From NCBI GenBank assembly GCA_934437695.1, contig CAKSAW010000012.1, positions 1 through 19,935 on the forward strand: a DNA stretch of 19,935 bases, given 5' to 3'. The notes beneath the pieces were generated by a model, which was not told the DNA's origin, ran no database searches, and saw nothing but the letters and a program-made list of their open reading frames with translations. The DNA is from an uncultured Blautia sp. (lineage in GTDB: Bacteria > Bacillota > Clostridia > Lachnospirales > Lachnospiraceae). The translations under genes and the position numbers were made by a program. Shown one piece after another: positions 15,122 through 19,935 of this stretch. Numbering within the stretch: the first letter of the stretch is position 1; every line of letters starts with the position of its first letter.

Positions 15122-15931
15122 TTATTCGTCATATTGCTGAATTTCATACATTGAAAGATAATTTACTTGACCGTCCAGAGATACCAGAGAAACCTCATCT
15201 TTCTCATGTAATTCGATTTTCTTCTCCTGTCCCTCTTCGTCAAATTTTACAGTCTGAACTTTTCCTGCAGAATCTGCGATCTCAAGAACAATCCCCTCCC
15301 ATGCAGCCTCAGCCATATACTCTCCGGCATCTATCTGCATTTCATATTTTGCCTCTTTTCCGTTTTCATCTTCTTCTGTGACTATATAGGTTTCTCCTAC
15401 AATATAACTCTCTCCCGAAAAAATATAATAATCAGCAACTCTCTCTTCATCTGTTTCTGAATCACTTTCAAAACCGGGATCTATTGTGTACTTAATATCA
15501 TCCCAGTTTTCTGCCACCTGTCCTGCTCCTGCCAGCAGAAGCAATATGATCACCCAGAACCACTTTGAGCTTTTTTTCTTTGGTTTCTGATCCCGCGCCT
15601 GAGTTTTTTCTGTTTTATATGTACTTTTCTGTCCGGCCGCAGGTTTTGTTCCTGCCATTTTTGTTCCTGCCGTTTTTGTTCCTGCTGGCTTTGTTCCCAC
15701 AGGCTTTTCTACGGATTTCTGCGTTCTGGTTCCTGATGTTTTATTTCTGTCAGGCAGCGGGATCTCACTCTCAGCCATAACCCTTTTTGCCTTTGCTGAG
15801 GCATGGCGATAATGATCTGAACGGTTCTCATTCAGATGATACAGTTCCATATCACTTCTATATGGCATTCCACAATACTTACATCTGCCATTTACAACCG
15901 GTCCGTCACAGACATTACATCTTTTTCCCAT
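15122..15931 (-). CDS. Zinc-ribbon membrane protein of unknown function
   Basis: Not recognised as a named family. Started at ATG 15931 (AGGGGG 7 nt upstream) it has 269 residues; the frame extends 8 codons further with a worse site. The N-terminus is a zinc ribbon CNVC-x8-CKYC (C5, C8, C17, C20). A basic, low-complexity linker includes four 5-residue units (V/A)GTK(P/T/M) at about 78-97 and a run of lysines. One membrane helix follows at about 124-141, then an acidic outer domain of about 125 residues with aromatic-rich YIFSGESYIVGETYIV. Topology is therefore cytoplasmic ribbon, helix, external domain. It has its own promoter, divergent from asnA, and ends 120 nt before the nrdD start. A sensing or envelope role is possible but unsupported. 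Confidence 0.75.
   Translation of the reverse strand: MGKRCNVCDGPVVNGRCKYCGMPYRSDMELYHLNENRSDHYRHASAKAKRVMAESEIPLPDRNKTSGTRTQKSVEKPVGTKPAGTKTAGTKMAGTKPAAGQKSTYKTEKTQARDQKPKKKSSKWFWVIILLLLAGAGQVAENWDDIKYTIDPGFESDSETDEERVADYYIFSGESYIVGETYIVTEEDENGKEAKYEMQIDAGEYMAEAAWEGIVLEIADSAGKVQTVKFDEEGQEKKIELHEKDEVSLVSLDGQVNYLSMYEIQQYDE
15644..15703 (-). repeat. 15-nt coding tandem repeat, about 4 copies
   Basis: GTTCC recurs exactly every 15 bases (15648, 15663, 15678, 15693) within four similar 15-nt units. On the coding strand they give the pentapeptide (V/A)GTK(P/T/M) in the linker between zinc ribbon and membrane helix. The units are imperfect, with differences mainly in the fifth codon. Copy number could vary between strains by slippage. 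Confidence 0.8.
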
Positions 15932-15981
15932 ATGGTGTCCCCCTGTATTTTTCATATTTGCATTTCTTTTCCTGTAAATTT

Positions 15982-16009
15982 ATTTTAACATTTTACTCTA
16001 ATCTTGCAA
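15982..16009 (-). promoter_or_regulatory. Promoter of the zinc-ribbon protein gene
   Basis: On the minus strand TTGCAA (16009-16004), a 16-bp spacer and TAAAAT (15987-15982), with TGT directly before the -10 (extended -10). The start near 15975 gives a short leader of about 43 nt. It is back to back with the asnA promoter, separated by only 8 bp. Confidence 0.6.
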
Positions 16010-16017
16010 GGTGGAAA

Positions 16018-16046
16018 TTGTCAAACAGACAGTTTCCTGTTATAAT
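16018..16046 (+). promoter_or_regulatory. Promoter of asnA
   Basis: TTGTCA (16018-16023), a 17-bp spacer and a perfect TATAAT (16041-16046), with TGT immediately before it (extended -10). This is one of the strongest promoters in the window. The start near 16053 gives a leader of about 130 nt. Confidence 0.8.
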
Positions 16047-16064
16047 AGCGAAGTAAATACTAAC

Positions 16065-16154
16065 GGATATTCCATCATGGCATGTCAATAAAGTAATAGT
16101 TACCTCTCGTTTGATTTTGAGTAGCATATTTTATTGATCTGCTATAGAATATTC
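16065..16154 (+). promoter_or_regulatory. Possible folded 5' leader of asnA
   Basis: Two nested helices can be drawn: an outer one of 8 bp, GGATATTC (16065-16072) with GAATATTC (16147-16154), and an inner one of up to 12 bp, around TCAATAAA (16085-16092) with TTTATTGA (16130-16137). A small GTAA/TTAC hairpin inside (16093-16103) competes with the upper pairs. The helices are AU-rich and so of limited stability. The ribosome site GGAGG at 16171-16175 lies outside them. No T-box signature (TGGNACC) or known riboswitch core was found. Confidence 0.3.
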
Positions 16155-16184
16155 AAAAACAGAAATTATAGGAGGATTCCAATA

Positions 16185-17192
16185 ATGGATCAGATTAAAA
16201 TTCCTGACGGATATAAGTCAGCTTTAAATCTCCATGATACCCAGATCGCCATTAAGACTGTGAAGGATTTCTTTCAGCAGACACTGGCTCAGAAGCTGAA
16301 TCTGCTTCGTGTTTCCGCACCTGTATTCGTTAACCCTTCATCCGGTCTGAACGACAACTTAAACGGTGTGGAACGTCCGGTAAGCTTCGATATCAAGGGA
16401 CAGAATGAGAATGCCGAGATCGTACATTCTCTTGCCAAATGGAAAAGATACGCATTACAGAAATACGGTTTCGAACACGGTGAAGGTCTCTACACAGATA
16501 TGATCGCCATCAGAAGAGATGAAGATCTGGACAACATCCACTCTGTATATGTAGACCAGTGGGACTGGGAAAAGGTCATCAGTAAAGAAGAACGCAATAT
16601 GGATACACTTGTTTCAACAGTACGTGCCATCTACAGTGTTCTCCGCAAAACAGAGAAATACATGGCTGTTCAGTATGACTATATTGAAGAAATTCTTCCA
16701 AGAGAGATTGCATTCGTCAGCACACAGGAACTGGTTGATATGTATCCGGAGCTTACTCCCAAGGAACGTGAATACCAAATCGTCAAAGAAAAAGGTGCAG
16801 TATTCCTGATGCAGGTTGGTAAGACACTGACCAACGGCGAACGCCACGACGGACGTGCACCTGACTATGATGACTGGGAATTAAACGGAGATATCCTTGT
16901 CTACTATCCGGTTCTTGATATTGCTCTTGAACTCTCTTCCATGGGTGTCCGTGTTGATGAAGATACTCTTGATAAACAGCTTACCATCTCAGGCTGTGAT
17001 GACAGACGGGAGCTTCCGTTCCAGAAGGCAATCCTTAACAAAGAGCTTCCATATACCATCGGCGGCGGTATCGGTCAGTCCCGTATCTGTATGTTTTTCC
17101 TCAGAAAAGCACACATTGGCGAAGTACATGCTTCCCTCTGGCCTGAAGAAATTGTTAACGAAGCAACAGCAAAAGGTGTACAGCTTCTGTAA
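16185..17192 (+). CDS. asnA: Aspartate--ammonia ligase (asparagine synthetase A)
   Basis: A 335-residue cytosolic enzyme that makes asparagine from aspartate, ammonia and ATP, giving AMP and pyrophosphate. It belongs to the class II aminoacyl-tRNA-synthetase fold. Conserved blocks are GLNDNLNGVERPV at 54-66, the QWDWEK motif at 125-130, DGRAPDYDDW near 212, and the ATP-binding motif 3 GGGIGQSR at 293-300. Length matches the family (about 330). The ATG at 16185 is chosen because GGAGG lies 9 nt upstream and the known N-terminus begins just before the conserved IPDGYKSAL; an upstream in-frame start at 16134 lacks a ribosome site. The CBS-domain gene follows after 48 nt, probably in one transcript. 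Confidence 0.97.
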   Translation: MDQIKIPDGYKSALNLHDTQIAIKTVKDFFQQTLAQKLNLLRVSAPVFVNPSSGLNDNLNGVERPVSFDIKGQNENAEIVHSLAKWKRYALQKYGFEHGEGLYTDMIAIRRDEDLDNIHSVYVDQWDWEKVISKEERNMDTLVSTVRAIYSVLRKTEKYMAVQYDYIEEILPREIAFVSTQELVDMYPELTPKEREYQIVKEKGAVFLMQVGKTLTNGERHDGRAPDYDDWELNGDILVYYPVLDIALELSSMGVRVDEDTLDKQLTISGCDDRRELPFQKAILNKELPYTIGGGIGQSRICMFFLRKAHIGEVHASLWPEEIVNEATAKGVQLL

Positions 17193-17240
17193 AAGCAGCT
17201 ATATAAACTGAACTATAAATGTAACGGGGTGAATACAAAA

Positions 17241-17666
17241 GTGAATATTTTATTTTTTTTAACGCCCAAAAGTGATGTAGCATACATATTTGAGGACGAA
17301 ACTCTTCGCCAGACTCTCGAAAAGATGGAACACAGAAAATTTTCCTGCATTCCTCTTCTGAGTCTGGATGGAAAATATAAAGGGAGTATTTCCGAGGGTG
17401 ATCTGCTCTGGGGAATGAAAACTTTAAATGTTCCAAGCCTGAAAGCTGCAGAAAGTATTTCCATTATGGCAATTCCTCGCAGAGCTACTTACAAAGCAGT
17501 TCACGCTGATTCTGATATGGAAGATCTGCTGGACAAGGCGATCAACCAGAATTATGTTCCGGTTGTAGATGATCATGGATACTTTATCGGTATTATTACC
17601 CGTAAAGAGATCATCAAATACTGCTACAAAGAACTGAAAAAGTATACAGATTCTTCTGAGAATTGA
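17241..17666 (+). CDS. CBS-domain-pair protein, probable nucleotide-sensing regulator
   Basis: A 141-residue protein that is little more than a tandem CBS (Bateman) module: repeat 1 at about 8-60 (VAYIFEDETLRQTLEKM ... SISEGDLLW) and repeat 2 at about 75-135 (ATYKAVHADSDMEDLLDKA ... GIITRKEIIKYC). Such modules bind adenosine nucleotides or SAM and usually control a partner enzyme or transporter. There is no catalytic or DNA-binding domain and no membrane segment. The GTG at 17241 is preferred because GGGGTGA lies 9 nt upstream; another GTG at 17229 would overlap that ribosome site. It lies 48 nt after asnA, with the shared terminator after its stop. A role in sensing energy charge for asparagine synthesis is inference from linkage only. 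Confidence 0.85.
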   Translation: MNILFFLTPKSDVAYIFEDETLRQTLEKMEHRKFSCIPLLSLDGKYKGSISEGDLLWGMKTLNVPSLKAAESISIMAIPRRATYKAVHADSDMEDLLDKAINQNYVPVVDDHGYFIGIITRKEIIKYCYKELKKYTDSSEN

Positions 17667-17689
17667 TCCATTCCTTTTGAAAACGCAAT

Positions 17690-17758
17690 AAAAAGAGGAA
17701 GTGCAGTACCAATGTCATTCTTATCTAAATGACATTGGTGCAGCACTCCCTCTTTTTT
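17690..17758 (+). terminator. Long bidirectional terminator between asnA-CBS and the ABC transporter operon
   Basis: Two 30-nt arms (17690-17719 and 17728-17757) pair with only two mismatches (A·A and A·C) and one G·T, around an 8-nt loop CTTATCTA. The core is CCAATGTCATT/AATGACATTGG. The plus side ends CTCTTTTTTA; the minus side ends CTCTTTTTATT. Both convergent operons can therefore stop here. Confidence 0.9.
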
Positions 17759-17771
17759 ATTCGCAAAAATA

Positions 17772-18512
17772 TTATAAAACTTTTGAAAGAAAATCTTTCA
17801 GTCTCTGGTTCTTCGGATTTGCGAAGAACTGTTCAGGAGTATTCTCCTCCTGTATCTTACCATCATCAATAAAGAGAACTCTGGTTGCCACTTCTCTTGC
17901 AAATCCCATCTCATGAGTAACTACAGCCATAGTCATACCTGACTGTGCAAGTTCCTTCATAAGTTCCAGAACCTCACCTACCATCTCAGGGTCAAGTGCA
18001 GAAGTGGGCTCATCAAAAAGCATCACATCAGGATTCATAGCCAGGGCACGGGCAATAGCTATACGCTGCTTCTGTCCACCTGAAAGTCTGTCCGGATATG
18101 CATCTGCCTTATCCGGCAGTCCTACACGCTCCAGAAGCTCATCTGCTCTCTTTGAAGCTTCCTCTTTTGTCATCAGCTTCAGTTCCACAGGTGCCAGCAT
18201 AATATTCTCTTTTACTGTCTTATGCGGAAAAAGATTAAACTGCTGGAACACCATTCCGATCTTCTGACGGTGTCTGTTAATATCAACCTTCGGGTCTGTG
18301 ATATCTGTTCCTTCAAAGAGAATCTGTCCTCCTGTAGGAACCTCAAGAAGGTTTAAAGATCTGAGAAAAGTAGATTTACCGGAACCTGAAGGACCGATGA
18401 TCGCCACTACTTCTCCCTGGCAGATATCAGTTGTAATCCCGTCAAGAACCCGATTTCCGCCAAAGTCTTTTTTCAGATCCTTTACCTGGATCAGTACATT
18501 CTTATCGCTCAC
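17772..18512 (-). CDS. Polar amino-acid ABC transporter ATP-binding protein (GlnQ/HisP type)
   Basis: A 246-residue cytoplasmic ATPase that drives import. Motifs in order: Walker [10 protein letters not shown] at 40-48, Q-loop Q90 in FQQFNLF, signature LSGGQ at 143-147, Walker B with D-loop [10 protein letters not shown], and the switch histidine H200. The phrase [20 protein letters not shown] is characteristic of the glutamine/arginine/cystine importer class; the exact substrate cannot be read from it. The start is GTG at 18512, overlapping the permease stop by 11 nt, with AAGGAG about 11 nt upstream inside the permease gene, so coupling is likely. It is the last gene of the operon and ends 14 nt before the bidirectional terminator. 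Confidence 0.94.
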   Translation of the reverse strand: MSDKNVLIQVKDLKKDFGGNRVLDGITTDICQGEVVAIIGPSGSGKSTFLRSLNLLEVPTGGQILFEGTDITDPKVDINRHRQKIGMVFQQFNLFPHKTVKENIMLAPVELKLMTKEEASKRADELLERVGLPDKADAYPDRLSGGQKQRIAIARALAMNPDVMLFDEPTSALDPEMVGEVLELMKELAQSGMTMAVVTHEMGFAREVATRVLFIDDGKIQEENTPEQFFANPKNQRLKDFLSKVL

Positions 18513-19209
18513 TGGTTCTTAATCTCCTTTCCAGTTTATTCATTCCCCATGTAAGGATTCCAATGATCACAAGATAGATCACTGCTGCTGCCATCAGCGG
18601 CCAGAACGCATTATAGGTACGGCTCTGGATCAGCATTGCGCCCTTTGTAAGATCCATCATACCAATATAACCAATGATGGATGTCTCTTTGATCAGTACG
18701 ATAAATTCATTTACCAGTGCAGGAAGTACATTCTTAAATGCCTGCGGGATAATGATCAGACGCATGGTTTGAGCAAAATTCAATCCCAGGCTTCGTCCTG
18801 CTTCTGTCTGTCCCTGATCAATAGACATAATACCGGAACGGACGATCTCAGCTACATATGCACCGGAGTTAATACCGAAGGCAAGTCCGCCTACGATGAT
18901 CTTGTTAATGCTAACAGCACCAAAAATTACAAAATTCATGATCAGCAACTGGATCATGGTCGGTGTTCCACGGATCACAGTCAGATACACTCTGCAGATC
19001 GCATTAAGAACTTTAAAGGAACCTGACTTATCATGTGCTGAACGGATAATGGCTACCAGAAAGCCGATGATCAGACCAATGATCAACGCAAATACTGTGA
19101 TGATAAGAGTTGTTTTCAGACCATCCAAAAGCCAGAGATAACGGTCGTCTTTAATAAAGTTCAGATAAAAGTCTTCTTTTATACTTGCTAATATCATAGG
19201 ATTATTCAT
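18502..19209 (-). CDS. Polar amino-acid ABC transporter permease (HisM/GlnP family)
   Basis: A 235-residue inner-membrane subunit. The N-terminal 28 residues are a soluble extension; membrane helices follow at about 30-55, 80-115 and 180-225. The conserved [11 protein letters not shown] segment is near 80, and the EAA loop [23 protein letters not shown], which docks onto the ATPase, is near 141-163. Only one permease gene is present, so a homodimer is expected. The ATG at 19209 has AGAGG 5 nt upstream. It is separated from the binding-protein gene by 66 nt holding a 10-bp hairpin and overlaps the ATPase gene by 11 nt. Confidence 0.94.
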   Translation of the reverse strand: MNNPMILASIKEDFYLNFIKDDRYLWLLDGLKTTLIITVFALIIGLIIGFLVAIIRSAHDKSGSFKVLNAICRVYLTVIRGTPTMIQLLIMNFVIFGAVSINKIIVGGLAFGINSGAYVAEIVRSGIMSIDQGQTEAGRSLGLNFAQTMRLIIIPQAFKNVLPALVNEFIVLIKETSIIGYIGMMDLTKGAMLIQSRTYNAFWPLMAAAVIYLVIIGILTWGMNKLERRLRTSER

Positions 19210-19231
19210 AAAAACCTCTGTCCCCGAAAAG

Positions 19232-19260
19232 AGAGCTGTTGGCAGATTGTCAACAGCTCT
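19232..19260 (-). terminator. Intra-operon hairpin between binding protein and permease genes
   Basis: AGAGCTGTTG and CAACAGCTCT form a perfect 10-bp stem with a 9-nt loop. On the minus strand it is followed only by CTTTTC, so it is a weak terminator or an mRNA-stabilising hairpin rather than a full stop. Such elements commonly keep the binding protein at higher levels than the membrane subunits. Confidence 0.6.
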
Positions 19261-19275
19261 GTTATATTGTTTCTA

Positions 19276-19935
19276 TTATTTTTTTACAATGATAACCTGG
19301 CTTGCATCTGCATAGGTATCTGTAAAATCAACACTGGATTTACGGTCTTCTGTTACAGTCATACCTGCTGCACCGAAGTCTGCCTTACCGGACTGTACTG
19401 CAGGAAGAATGGCATCGAATTCCATATCTTCAATCTTCAGTTCATATCCAAGTTTATCACAGATTGCCTGTGCAATATCTGCATCAATACCAACAATATC
19501 ATCACCCTCATGATATTCATATGGCTCAAACTCAGCATTGGTTGCCATTACCAGTGTTCCGTTGGAACGGTCAACATCTTCCGGAGATTCATATGGTGTC
19601 TTGCCTGCATCTTCACCGATGTAGTTGTCCATAATGCTGTCAATTGTTCCGTCTTTTTTCAGTTCTTCCAGAGCTCCGTTGATCTTTTTAAGAAGTTCAT
19701 CATTACCTTTCTTTAAGCAGATGGCATATTCTTCTTCCTCAAAAGGCTCATCCAGGATCTTAAGGTCATCATTGTTCTCTACAAATTTCTGAGCTGGCTG
19801 TGAATCAATGATCACACAATCAATCTGACCAGCTTTTAATGCCTGTACAGCTTCGCTGCCTTTGCTGTAACGTTCAACTGTAGAACCGTCCTTCTCATAG
19901 TCAGATGCATCAAGGTCACCTGTTGTGCCAAGCTG
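19276..19935 (-). CDS. Amino-acid ABC transporter substrate-binding protein with permuted domain order, 5' end cut by window
   Basis: The frame is open from the right edge to TAA at 19276: 219 residues visible, N-terminus missing. The first part (visible residues 1-107, QLGTTGD to DNYIG) corresponds to the second lobe and C-terminal return segment of family-3 solute-binding proteins; GSEAVQALKAGQIDCVIID and EELKKDGTIDSIMDNYIG are its landmarks. After an 18-residue linker (about 108-125) comes GTLVMATNAEFEPYEY to DFTDTYADASQVIIVKK, the normal N-terminal half of lobe 1, with ligand-site residues FEPYEY and the TVTEDR arginine. The protein ends exactly where the hinge to lobe 2 would begin. It is thus either a circularly permuted binding protein or one and a half copies. 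Family function: extracellular capture of an amino acid for the permease and ATPase genes downstream. Confidence 0.88.
   Translation of the reverse strand, partial: QLGTTGDLDASDYEKDGSTVERYSKGSEAVQALKAGQIDCVIIDSQPAQKFVENNDDLKILDEPFEEEEYAICLKKGNDELLKKINGALEELKKDGTIDSIMDNYIGEDAGKTPYESPEDVDRSNGTLVMATNAEFEPYEYHEGDDIVGIDADIAQAICDKLGYELKIEDMEFDAILPAVQSGKADFGAAGMTVTEDRKSSVDFTDTYADASQVIIVKK

Noticed and set aside
16134..16184. Earlier start for asnA at 16134
   Set aside because: The extra 17 residues are absent from known AsnA and lack a ribosome site; the ATG at 16185 has GGAGG 9 nt upstream.
16053..16184. T-box riboswitch before asnA
   Set aside because: No TGGNACC T-box sequence, no stem I features and no terminator/antiterminator pair are present.
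1..19935. CRISPR arrays, tRNA/rRNA genes, transposases, prophage genes
   Set aside because: None was seen on either strand; no direct-repeat/spacer pattern, no integrase or transposase motif, and no tRNA-like cloverleaf next to coding gaps.

Overview
The window looks like chromosomal DNA of a gut-type Firmicute, most likely a Lachnospiraceae member (Blautia / Ruminococcus / Dorea-like). The reasons are the moderate GC, strong AGGAGG-type ribosome sites, the order of the housekeeping genes, an anaerobic class III ribonucleotide reductase, and the style of the asnA-CBS pair and of the cell-wall sorting signal. This placement is inference from gene content. No rRNA or tRNA genes, insertion sequences, prophage genes or CRISPR arrays were seen.

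Region 1 (1-9460, all minus strand) is one long, tightly packed operon. Read in the direction of transcription it runs: a possible 24-codon leader ORF, a MurE-family ligase, priA, def, fmt, a YugP-type membrane metallopeptidase, rsmB, rlmN, the PP2C phosphatase stp and the start of the Ser/Thr kinase gene prkC, which runs off the left edge. Genes from fmt to prkC are separated by 1-4 nt or overlap by 7-8 nt, so translational coupling is likely. It is the classic Firmicute priA-def-fmt-rsmB-rlmN-stp-prkC cluster with two additions: murE at the head and the metallopeptidase between fmt and rsmB.

Region 2 (9509-11865) holds a secreted, sortase-type surface protein with two DUF11-like domains, on the minus strand behind a roughly 200-nt hairpin-rich leader. 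Next to it is a small plus-strand transcription unit with its own -10 box, a C-rich stretch and a very strong terminator: a candidate small RNA. Then come the arcC promoter and a 120-nt leader that contains a Tyr-rich short ORF.

Region 3 (11866-16050) has an unusual carbamate kinase-like gene (plus) converging on nrdD (minus) at a shared terminator. nrdD is preceded by a good match to the NrdR operator. Upstream of nrdD is a zinc-ribbon membrane protein of unknown function with a 15-nt coding tandem repeat.

Region 4 (16018-17758) is an asnA-CBS-domain operon (plus) with an excellent promoter and a possibly folded leader. It ends in a roughly 30-bp bidirectional terminator hairpin.

Region 5 (17772-19935, minus) is a polar amino-acid ABC importer: ATPase, permease and, cut by the right edge, the substrate-binding protein. 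The order of the binding-protein segments is swapped: the second lobe and the C-terminal part of lobe 1 come first, then a linker, then the N-terminal half of lobe 1, where the protein stops. This implies either a natural circular permutation or a 1.5-copy fusion, and it is the most striking observation in the window.
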